Origin: Engraulis encrasicolus
Lineage: Eukaryota > Chordata > Actinopteri > Clupeiformes > Engraulidae
Assembly (NCBI RefSeq): GCF_034702125.1
Contig: NC_085858.1
Coordinates: forward strand, 55,935,279-55,999,278
Reading direction: 5' to 3'
Length of the DNA: 64,000 nucleotides
Positions 24,201 through 36,200 of the stretch are shown here, in pieces. The position numbers were made by a program, and so were the translations under genes. The notes under the pieces were generated by a model. It worked only from the letters and a program-made list of their open reading frames with translations. It was not told where the DNA came from and did not search any database. How positions within the stretch are numbered: position 1 is the stretch's first letter; each line of letters starts with the position of its first letter.

Positions 24201-27200
24201 TATTCCGTGACATCCATTATCATACATGGTGTCAGAAGTGGACCATGGCTATGGCTACACCACCGTTTGAGCACCCAAGGATCGACTGGGATGCGGCTGA
24301 TTTATATCAAGAATTCAGCAGGTTTCGAAGCCACGTTGCCTTCGTGTTTGATGGACCCCTATCCGAGCTAAGCGGGAAGCAACAGGCCGGCTGGCTAGGT
24401 ATGTGGATAGGAGAGCAAGGCAGGGAAATTTACAAAACTCTGACCTGGGCTGATGGAGATAAGGAGAATCCGGAAAAAGTACTGGACAAGTTTGAAGCCT
24501 ACTTTAGACCGAGGAAGAATAAGAGGATCGCTCGTCACCGCTTCAAACAGAGGAAACAAGGTACGAGTGAGGGATTTGACAACTTTGTGAAAGACTTACG
24601 AATACTGTTGATGGACTGTGAATATACAAACCCAGATGACATGCTTATCGATGGCATTATCGCCGGTGTCTATGAGAAAAAAGTACAAGAACGATTACTT
24701 GACCAAGGGGAAACGTTGATGCTGAATAAGGCTTTAGAGATTGCGCACTGCGCAGCAATATGAAATGTCCCGAAAGCAAATGAAAATTGTCCGCGATGAA
24801 TCCTCATGCTCGCAAGTGTCTATGGTAGAGTTCTCAACGGGCCTGAAAATGTCAACCCGACCCTACCCGGCCCGTGGCTTTTAAAGCCCGAGCCCGATGT
24901 TACCCGACACATCCCTTGGAATTATCTAACCGAACCCGGCCCGAGGCCCGAAGTCGGGAGTCGAGTTTCCCCACGTTATCCTATGGAGAATGACGGGTTG
25001 TGGTGGGTCTTTAAGGGCACTTATGTGCAGTAAATTGCATAACCCACTTAAAAACCTAGTGAAAATATATTTTCCACAATAGAAACATAATATAAAATGG
25101 GGAAACTTACGTTCTTGCTATTTAAGCAGAATCATCCACAGCGCGATTTCAATAACCGCCTCATGCTTCACGGCAACAACAATCTATCCACCTTTTGTTT
25201 TGACTTCTAAATGTAGGCTTACTACATTTCCATCCCGAGTGTCTGATTAAATGTAGGCTACGTGAAGTTGCCCCTCCCTCCTTGTTTGTTCATATGCGCG
25301 GATGAGATGGAAAGCCTGGCTGTGCCAAACAGTGTTTAAAAGTTTCAGGCACACAAGGACATAGCCTACTAATTTCGAGTGGCACCTGGGCTACGGTTGA
25401 TGCATGGATAAGCCATGTAGCAAAAAAGACAGATAGCCTAGGTGAGAGGATGAGATCTTCCTCGGCTGGCGAGCGCTCCCATGTGTGTGCGCGCCTTTCC
25501 TTCCCGACAGTTGCTTACAAGTCGAAAACAGCACGAAAACAGCAAAGACAATGTGATATTTCATTCAAACAGGGCCTACACGCTCCAAATAAAACATTGG
25601 CTGGGGGGATTTTCAACCAGACCGTAGCGCGAGCAGACAGTCAGTGTGAAAAGTCAAGTCTACCGGAAAAATCGCCGTCTTCGCTGCCGCTCGCTTACCA
25701 TCGGTGCACGAGCCATTTAAATAGTTAAGTGGCATATCGCAACAGCATATGCGGATTAGCCTAATTATATGCAACAAAGTCGCCAACAAAGCGTGGATTT
25801 AACGTTTAATACGCATATGCCAACGTTGTATGAATACGGGGAAAGGATAGCCTAATTGGAAAGCCACTGTCCTTTCCATATGTAGTAGAAGACCGCTTCG
25901 GCTTCGTTTCACCTCATAAGCATAATTTCTATGCACTGCATTTGCTGAGACTACTAAGCATAAAGTTAGCGATCAAACTAAAAATATTGGTTGTTGTCAT
26001 TACAGTATTTAATAGGCTACTATGGCTGTTGTTTAAAATAGCCATTGGATTGCCAACCGTCCCTTGTATTAAGAAACAAAAGTATGGTTCCATGAGCTGA
26101 CATGGGACTCAATATCCTTAAAATTGCATCTAAGAGTTTTTTTGCCCGTTTTTATTCGTTTGCGTAATTGTAGCCAATGTAGTTTTTCTGTGCGTTCCGG
26201 GACCTCTGTCCAACTCATCATCGCTGTGATGTCATGTTTGTTTTGCGTTCCGGTACCTTGTGATTTACAAATTAAGCACTGCGTGCAATGTTGCATGCAG
26301 CAGCCTGCCAGACCTTCGTTACGTAGGCCTACATATATTTAGATAGATAGGCCTAGCTTTACTGACCCATCAAGGGGAAATTCGCCATGATTCACGGTAA
26401 ACAGCAGAACTGATTTTTTTTTTTCACTGGGCGGAAAAGATTGAGCCCGCGGACCGAACCGACCCGAGCCATATGCTTATATTTTCGACCCGAACCCGGC
26501 CCGAACCCAAGGGGCCCGTCGGGTTTGTCGGGCTGACCCGACCCGTTGAGAACTCTGGTCTATGGTAGCGGAAAACGCGCCACCCAGAGCTGCTAGTCAA
26601 AATCGGAAAACTCGCTATCCCCCCGAACGTTCAAGGTTTGCTCAGCAGAAGCCCCTAGCCTCCTGTCCTAGCTGTGGCAAGCACCCCGAGCATAAGTGGA
26701 ACGATGGAAAGTGTCCAGCCAAAGGCTCTACATGCTCGTACTGCCACAAAGCGAACCACTGGATGGCTGTGTGCCGCAAACGTGCTGTTCATTCACTTGA
26801 CGTAGCAGAGCACGAGACAGATGAAGAGATTCTAAACATTAGCCTGACTGACACTGTACACCCTGTTAACTCGCTAGCAGCTGATAAATGGGCAATACAC
26901 GTGAACATTCTGTCTCAGGAAGTCCCGTTTAGAATAGATACTGGGGCCAAATGCAATACTCTGACTCTGAGCAGCTACCAGAAGCTCGCGCATGCAGGTG
27001 AGTTGAAGCGCTCCAACAAGCTGCTGCGCTCTTACTCAAATCACAAGCTCAAGCCAGTAGCTGCAGTTGATCTGCCAATTCGCTATAAAGAGCAAACAGT
27101 GAAGGCCGAATTCGAGATAGTGGATATTGCCCAGGAGAGTGTACTTAGTGGGTCCACAGCTGAAGCTTTAGGCTTGATAGCAAGACTTAACTCCCTGCAT

Positions 27201-30200
27201 GCCACCTCTGAGAAACGACAGTGCAAGGCCAGCCTTTCAGAGGCTATTCCACAAGGCCTGTGTGACTTTCCTGAACTGGTTCGCACAACAGGGACCTTAC
27301 CTGGCAAGTACACAATAAAAATTCAGCCGAACGCCAAAGGGGTTGTCCATCCTGTGCGCAGGCAGCCCGCCGCGCTTAAAGAAAAGATTGTGCAGAAACT
27401 ACATGAAATGGAGGAAGATGGATACATTGCTAGGGTGGAGCAGCCCACTGAATGGGTCAGCTCTATGGTGGCAGTCTACAGGGGAGACAAGATCAGAATC
27501 TGCATAGATCCCAGCGATCTCAATAAAGTAATCAAAAGAGAGCACTACCCAATGCGGACCGTAGAGGAAGTTGTAGCCTCCATGCCGGGCGCACAGATCT
27601 TCTCTGTCCTCGATGCCAAATCGGGTTTCCTCCAAATTGAACTGGATGAAGAGTCCTCAGTACTCACAACTTTCAACACGCCCATTGGCAGATTCAGGTG
27701 GCTAAGGCTACCATTTGGCATCAAATGTGCACCCGAAATATACCAGCGCATTATGGATGGCATGCTTGAGGGCATCACGGGAGCCATAGCCATCATGGAT
27801 GACATATTGAGCCCCCAGCGTAGAAGTGCATGATGAAATCCTGCGCAAGGTGATTGAGCGAGCAACCAGCTACAATTTAAAGCTGAATTTCAATAAGTGC
27901 CACATTCGCCAAAGCCAGGTGTCATACGTGGGCCACTTACTGACTGCAGATGGTCTGAAACCAGACCCAGCCAAAGTCGAAGCTGTCAGAGCCATGGCAG
28001 CACCCACTGATAAAGAAGGGATACGCCGATTCCTGGGATTTGTCACATATCTGTCCAAATTCATACCCAACCTGAGTGAAGAAGATGCACCTCTGCGACA
28101 ACTTCTGAAAAGCAATGTGGAATTCTCATGGCAACCAGCACAGGAAAAAGCCTTTGCCAGGCTCAAAGACCTCTGTTCGCATCCTCCAGTACTGAAGTAC
28201 TTTGATCCAGCGCAGCCTGTGGACATTTTCTGTGACGCCAGCAGCAGTGGGTTGGGCGCTGTACTACTGCAAGACAATCATCCAGTCGCTTTCTCATCCA
28301 GGTCTCTGACGGATGCTGAGACTCGCTATGCTCAGATAGAAAAAGAGACGCTGTCTATCGTCCACGCATGCGCCAAATTCCATAATTACATCTTTGGCAA
28401 GCCCGTCACAGTGTATAATGACCACAAGCCACTGGAGGATATTTTCAAAAAGTCCCTCCTGGCTACACCCATGCGCATTCAGAGGATGCGCCTCCGCCTG
28501 CAATGGTACGATTTGACGGTCAGATACAGGAAAGGGAAGGATATGGAGCTGCCAGACACACTGTCAAGAGCCCAGCTGCCATACAACACTCCAGAGCTGA
28601 AGGAGTTGGAGTGTGTGTCCATGCTGAACTACGTGGCTGTGAGTGGGGAGAGGTACGCTGAGCTCAAGGAGTGCACAGAGAGGGAACTTAGCTCTCTGCA
28701 GAATACAATACAGCGCGGATGGCCATTGGAAAGGAGGAAGGCACCAGCAGCTGTCCAGCCGTACTGGGACTCAAGATCCCAGCTTGAGATATGTGATGGA
28801 GTGATATACAAGGGGCTGCGCATAGTTGTCCCACCCACTATGAGGCAACGCATGTTAAAGCTCATACGCCAATCTCACCTTGGAATGGTGAAGAATAAGC
28901 GAAGAGCACGGGAAGTACTTTACTGGCCAGGCATGAATGCTCAGATAGAGGAAATGATGAGAGATTGCACCATGTGCGCAGAATACCAAAATAGGCTACC
29001 CAAATTGCCACTGAAACCGACAGAAACTCCTGAGCTTCCCTTTGAACAGGTGGCCTCAGACATTTTTGAGTTTGAAGGCAAACATTACATTATTTTAGTG
29101 GACTATTTTTCAAAGTTCATTGAGGTAGATGAACTAAAAGACCAGCAAAGCCGCACCACCATCGAGGTGCTGAAATCTCAGTTCAGTAGACATGGCATTC
29201 CCACCGTCATTCGAACAGATAACGGCCCGCAGTATGCATGTGAAGAGTTCAGATATTTCTGTCACACTTATGGCATTGTGCATCAGTCCTCATCCCCTCA
29301 CACTCCTCACCCTAACGGAGAGGCGGAGAGAGCAGTGCAAACGGTGAAAAGAATGTGGAACAAGGCTTCAGATAAACACTTGGCCCTGCTCAACTACAGG
29401 ACGACCCCCCTAGAATCAGTGGAACTGTCTCCTGCACAGCTCCTGATGGGTAGGAGACCCAGGAACCAACTCCCTGCTGCCCGACAGCTGCTGATTCCCA
29501 AGGCGTACGACTCCTCTAAAGTCAGAGACATACTCAACCGATCCAAAGCCCTCCAGAAGCATTACCATGATAGAAACAGAACAACTCCACACCGCTCGAC
29601 ACTGCAACCGGGAGAAGAGGTGAGGATGCAACCATACCCAGGCAACAGAAAGTGGTCTCCGGCAGTCGTCATCCGAAAACACAGCGCGCCCAGGTCCTAC
29701 GTCGTGGACCATGGTGGTAAGGAGTTCCGCCGCAACATACAGCATCTCCGAAAGAGCACAGCAACGGCCAACCAGTCGCGACACTTCATGCCAGACGACA
29801 CATGGGGAGAACCGGCCACCGATCCAGATCCAGCCGTCCCGCCAGGCCCAGCCATCCTTCCGGTCGTCCAGCCAGGTCCAGCCGTCCAGCCAGGTACACC
29901 CATCGACAGAGCAGGTACAGCAGAGACACTTCCCTCACTCGGTGAGGCTTTAGGCCCACCTACAGAGAAACATTTGAACTCTGGCCAAGTGCCAAGCCCT
30001 ATGCCCTACATCACTAAACAGGGCAGAGCAGTAAAGCCTCCTAAAAGACTGGACCTGTAGGCTTTTATTATGATGGTAGTTCATTCAGTAACTTTCTGAT
30101 ATAGTGCCAAAGTGCTATAGTAGTTGCTCAGACAATTTATATTTTTGGGCTAAACAGTTATTTTGTTACTGTTGTTCTTTGTTATCTGTTAGGCCACCTA

Positions 30201-33200
30201 ATGTTTAATTGTTAAATAATGTGAATCACATTATGCTTAAAGTTGATTTCACTGCTGAGTAGTGGTGTGGATCGGCACTGCTCTCACGATCCGATCCGAT
30301 CACGATTCGGGAGGTAGTAGATTCGATTCGATTCTATTAGATCCAATCCGATTCGATTCAATTCTACAATGCATTGCAATGCATTACATTTCTACTGAAC
30401 GCAAAGCAAATGTTCAGCCATGATGAGGAAATACAAGTAGTCAGATACTGAGCAACAATTTATTGGCTGTTTTCTGTATCAGTCTGTATCAGTCTTGCAA
30501 TGTTTTGAAGTGTTTTTATTTAATTTAACATTCATTTGCTCCAGAAATATCCATGGAAGTAATTGAAACTTAAAAAAATTGCCGGATTGATTCTGGAACT
30601 TGCCGGATCTGGATCTGGATCGTCCATGCCCCGGATCGATTCGGATCGCCGAATCGATCATTGTTGACACCACTACTGCTGAGCCCTTTCTAACAATGTT
30701 ATGTTTTCTTTATAGGCTGAAGAAAGGGAGATGTAATGTATTGTTCCACCACTGGGTGGCACTAGCAGTCTAGTATATATATTAGGTCTGTCTTGATTCG
30801 TGCCTCAGTTGAATAATGCTACACACAATAAAGTTGTGAACTGTGCATCCGTGGCTCACCGTGTATTCCGTGACATCCATTATCTTACACCGATCAAATC
30901 CGAGGTAAGGGTAATAATCCAATCACAGTTCACAATGTGTAGGGCAGTAGGATCTGGCCAAGGTTTGCATTATTCCCCAGGTGTGTTCAGTCGAAGTGAA
31001 AGTGTTGTCTTCTGTACTAATTATTTTGTGAAGCATATTATAAAGCGCCACATATAGGGCTTTCAGGCCGACCAGAACGGAGCTGGAGCTGGTGCCCGCA
31101 CCAGTTACGTTCGGCACTAAAGTGCTTATCTGCGAACCCCCCGTGTTCATACCGGGCTCTGAACTTTTTCTGCACGTGACTGTGTCACCCGGATTAACCT
31201 GCTGACGGCCACACTGCGTCACGGTTCGCGGAGGAAAACCTAGTATTTTGCGGTTCGCATTGCGAACCAACTTTCCAGTTCGCGAATGCAAATACAAACC
31301 CCAACTCCGATGAAGTTGGGACGTTTGGTAAACAGTGAATAAAATCAAAATGCTATCATTTTCAAAACATTCAATCTATTCATTAGATGGAGAATAGTGA
31401 AAAGACAACATATTAAGTGTTAAAACCGAGAAAAAATATTGTTTTGGGGGACATATGTACTCATTTCTAATTTGATAAATCCAACACGTCTCAAAAGAGT
31501 TGGGACGGGGATCAGTGAAATTTAGTAAACATCCAAATAAGATAAAACAACAAAGAAGAACATTTCAAAATGAATTGTACTGACGGACAATATAGGTGTC
31601 CAGGTATAAGATCATCACAGAGAGGCTGAGTCACTCAGAATTAAAGATGCAAAGGGAATAATTACCATAGTTATTACATACATTTTTGAATTCCCTTTGA
31701 TTTACCACGATTGAGTGTATATAAGACATATTTTTGTTAATAAAATCATTGTATAGGTTCATGACATCATGAAATATATATTGGCTGTAGTATCACTCTA
31801 ATTCCTGGAGTGCTAGAGCTATTGAAAATTGACCATATTAAGAATGCTTAATGCATGAAAATGACACAGGGGTTTAACATTCTCCTAAGCACCTGAGCTC
31901 ACTTGAAATAGACCCAGAAGACATGGGAAACTGTCCTTTGCTTACAGAAGTCAGCAGAAGTTGTAGAAGTCCATTCTTTTTCACAATAATAGAGCATTGC
32001 ACATCCTGTGCTACAGTGAAAATGGACCATCCAACTTGTGTTAGTGCTAGCTTCAAAAGTCAGCCTCCATGATGGCATGCGGATGCAGTAGTGCATTGGT
32101 TAAGATGTTCTCACTCATCTGTAGAGTTAAATACAGTGCTGAATGGTATAAATGGGTTTTAAACAGCATGAAAAGCCACTCATGCATTATATTTTGAAGG
32201 GAGATCTTCGATTACTGCCACATAGTAAGGTCAAATTGCATTCTCTACTATGTTTTAACAGTTTGGCTCCATCATAAGGACCAGCATGTGATAAAATGGT
32301 GGGTTTTTGGTCAAGACCTGTCACACTGTAAGCACTACAGAAAGGAAAACATTGCAAAACATGACAAGGAATACACCCACCATTTAAGCTGGTGAAATCA
32401 TGTCCAAGATAGGAATTAACACTGTTTTTTATATAAAATCATCTCATCGGTTAATGTATTTAACTGTTAGTGTTGTCTTTTGTTTTGTTTTTAGTCTTCC
32501 TCGACATTTGCTGCCATTTATTGTCCCCGTCCCAACTCTTTTGAGACGTGTTGGATTTCTCAAATTAGAAATGAGTACATATGTCCCCCAAAACAATATT
32601 TTTTCTCGGTTTTAACACTTAATATGTTGTCTTTTCACTATTCTCCATCTAATGAATAGATTGAGTGTTTTGAAAATGATAGCATTTTGATTTTATTCAC
32701 TGTTTACCAAACGTCCCAACTTCATCGGAGTTGGGGTTAGTATCTTCGGCGTGAACACGACAGCCGGTTCACGATTAGGTGCGGGAACGGGCTCCAGCAC
32801 GGTTCTCAGTTGGCCTGAACGCGCTAATAGTGGACGCTGACTGTAGCCTACTGTAGCACTAAGGAAACAACATACAAGCACGATCCTTGTGTTTATAAAG
32901 ATGACAGCATCGCAGACACTTGTGTAGGCTACACAGAGAGGGGAAAGGGCGCAACAGTGACGTAACCGACGCAGACCAACAGTTCCATACAGTAGGCTAC
33001 AGTTATGAAAAATATTGTTGGGTTGGCGCCGATCCTGGAGTTGTGATTAAAATGTCCAGATGATGACACAAACTTTTGACTGTCATCTATGTCTGTTCTA
33101 CTTATCACAGAGCTCCCAAAATCACACACAATAAGCATTTAAGTGTCTAGTTATGAAATATGCAATAAAAACTCAAAAACGGGTTTTCCAGTTTTGGGAG

Positions 33201-36200
33201 CCAACGCATGGGAAGTAAAAACAGGTTTTCCAGTGGTTTGGGAGTCAATGTGTTAATACTCGTGTATTGCTTGGTGTGTGTACTCCGAAAAAGTAGTAAT
33301 CACTCAAGATAATGGAAAAAAGGAGGCGCACACAAGACTTGTGTGAAAAAGTGTATTGAAGCCGAAATTAAACAACAGAAGTCTGAGGTCAACTGGAGAA
33401 ACAGACGTTTCCAAACGGCTCTGAAACGTCTGTTTCTCCAGTTAACCTCAGACTTCTGTTGTTTAATTTCGGCTTCAATACACTTTTTCACACAAGACTT
33501 GTGTGCGCCTCCTTTTTTCCATTATCTTGAGTGTCCCTACACACACACACACACACACACACACAATAGCTTCTACTTATTCTTCTCCAGTTTAGTTTAA
33601 TTTGTAGTTAAGTAGATAGTTCAGTACAGTAAATTGCATAATGACAATGCAAGTCTTTAAGGCTTGAAGTCTTTTGGTTTTCAGGAGGCGACATGCCAGG
33701 TGGTTCTGATCTCTGATGGTGATTTGTCATTTTTCTTCATGAATTACGGTGACATTTCACCAATGCAACACAGCTCGGTGAGATGACACAACATTTGTTT
33801 TCCTTTTGTGATTATTTCTAGAAATTGGTCATTATTTATTAACTAACCCTTCTGTCCCATGCTTCTTTAGATCGGATATACAAATAATAGTCACTGGACT
33901 TACCTAAAGGACTGCTATCCCAATGGCACTATTGACTATGTGAACTTGAACACATCCAGCAACATCAATGTTCCGGGACGATGGGTCATTCCAGCCTCAT
34001 TTGATTTCAGCTTCAGCTGTGAGTATTGAGGAGGCAGACTTCAATAACTTCCCTTCCCTTGATATTACGATTAGCAGACACTTTTATCAAAAGTACATTT
34101 CAGCTACAAGGTACTTTAGGCCCTGGATCCTCAGCTTTGGTCAGGCCTGGGACAAAGTCATTTGAAAGGATACCACTTCACGTAAAAAGGAGATTTCAAT
34201 CTTTTCATTTCAATGTCTAAGGAACACTCGGTCATATTTCCAGATTTTTTTTATTTGTTTGATTGGTATGGAATGACCCATATACAGCATTGTAATGAGG
34301 ACCCAATTCTGGACCCATTGGTTCTCCCCTTGTCGCCTGCCCTGCCTGGAGCAATGTGGCGTTAGCCATGTTGGTAAGGGGCACCTAAGCCATGAATTAT
34401 TGTTTTGCAAATCATCCACATTCTTCCAACTGGTAACAATTGAATATCTGCACATGCTAATCCCAAGTCCAACTCCCTACCCATGAAGCCATGGCTTTGC
34501 TTCTTCAAACTCACTGACAAATGCACAGCAAAATACAGCCTATATGACAAACTGTACCATCATCAATCTGAAGGACACAGCACAGAGTACATCTATTATG
34601 GGCAGTTATGGGTAAGCGGTTAGGGTGTCGGACTTATAGCCCTAAGGTTGCCGGTTCAATTCCTGACCTGCCAGGTTGGGGAAGTAATTAACCTATGCTC
34701 TTCCCCATTCTCCTCCATGACTGACGCACCCTTAGCATGGTGCCATCCCGCCGCATTGCTCCCTTGGGGCGCCATTGGGCTACCCCCTTGCACGGGTGAG
34801 GCATAAATGCAATTTCATTGTGTGCAGTGAACACTTGTGTGCTGTGGAGTGCTGTGTCACAATGACAATGGGAGTTGGAGGTTCCCAATCTGGCCTTCAC
34901 TTCACATCACTATTACTCAAGGCATGCCATACAGTAGCCTACATTATTAACTCACAATAATTTAAGCAAAATATACTTTATATAACCATCATTTGAAATT
35001 GCCACTCAAATTCCTTCAGTAGCATGCACCACAATAGAAGGAAATGAACACTGGAACAATGTCTGAATTACAGTTCAGATTGCATGATTTTTATCCATGT
35101 TTGCAGGCTCGTATCCAGATGAACCTACTGCCACACCTTTGCCCCAGGGAGGTCAGTACACTTCTACTTTCATTTTTATCGGTTGCTATGTTTCCATAAA
35201 TAAATAAATAAATACAATTTGAACATGTATGATTTTCATCCATGTTTTGCATGTTCATATCCTTGACCCCAAACAGACAAACCTACGGTCACACCTCAGC
35301 AACAGCAAGGTAGGCACCCTTCTACTTTCATTTGATATTGATTTCCTACTAACAACAGCTGAACATTTTATAAAATTACAACTTTTGTTGTATGTTCTGC
35401 ATATTTGTCCCCAAACAGATGAACCTGTCACACATCAGCCACAGCAAGGTGGGTACCCTTTAACTTTTATTTCACTTTCATTTCCACCTCAGTGCAGCAG
35501 CACACCTTTCAACAATCATGTACCAGAAAAAAACCCATCTAATTTGAACGTTAGGCCTATCTGATCATTTACCATTGTTATAATATGTCCAAAAAACACA
35601 TCCAGCACTTCATTTTTTTGGAAATATCTTCATTTCCTACCTCCTCTTTTCGATTTAAACAATTGAGTTTTACCGTTCTCCTGTTCTTACAGCTGTTCTC
35701 TGATTCTGTTCTCTGATTACTTCTTAGCACCATTGAACCAAATGGGACCGGTTGCATTCAGTATTCAGTTCCATTTCTGAAAATGGTAGACTGACTCTGA
35801 AACATTCAGTAATCAGTTCCCAGCATCGTCAGTCACAACAATCCCTCACCCAGCAGCTAGAGCAGCTGGCAGTTGGTTCATATAGCAATGGATACGATTA
35901 CATCTTCAAAAAAGACAAATCTTGACTTTTCTTTTGCAGTAAAACATGCTACCTTATTTTTATTATTATTATTTGATTGAGTTACTTGAACAGTTTGACC
36001 TGATGTACTGTTTTAGTACTGTATAACATTTTGAACAAACAGAAAAACAAGCAAACAATAAGACTGGAAATCAAACAAATTGAGAACAATACCCCTCCCC
36101 CTCTTGAGCAAAGATGTTATTATGCATGGTATCCAAATAAAAAAGTTTCATGGTCATCACTACAATTCTACAGTGCATTCAGTGTAATGCATAATCATTT

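Larger units (their letters stand above)
24069..30889 (+). mobile_element. Ty3/Gypsy-type LTR retrotransposon with two nested hAT insertions
   Basis: Two 158-bp LTRs (24069-24226, 30732-30889) start TGTAATG and end TACA. They differ at only two positions. A 5-bp target duplication CCGAT flanks the element (24064-24068, 30890-30894). A primer-binding site follows the 5' LTR and a purine tract precedes the 3' LTR. Domain order is gag, zinc knuckle, protease, reverse transcriptase, RNase H, integrase, which is the Gypsy order. Without the two insertions the element would be about 4.7 kb. Reading-frame breaks and the insertions make this copy unlikely to be active. Confidence 0.95.

Noticed and set aside
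24137..24244. Gag starting at an ATG inside the 5' LTR
   Set aside because: The LTR and primer-binding site are non-coding; the ATG at 24245 right after the primer site is the natural start.
24245..30060. Infectious retrovirus with an envelope gene
   Set aside because: No envelope-like frame follows integrase; the stretch from 30061 to the 3' LTR is short and holds only a MITE.
34600..34672. Functional tRNA gene
   Set aside because: The A and B boxes belong to a SINE head repeated at three places; it is followed by a SINE body and cannot form a full cloverleaf by eye.
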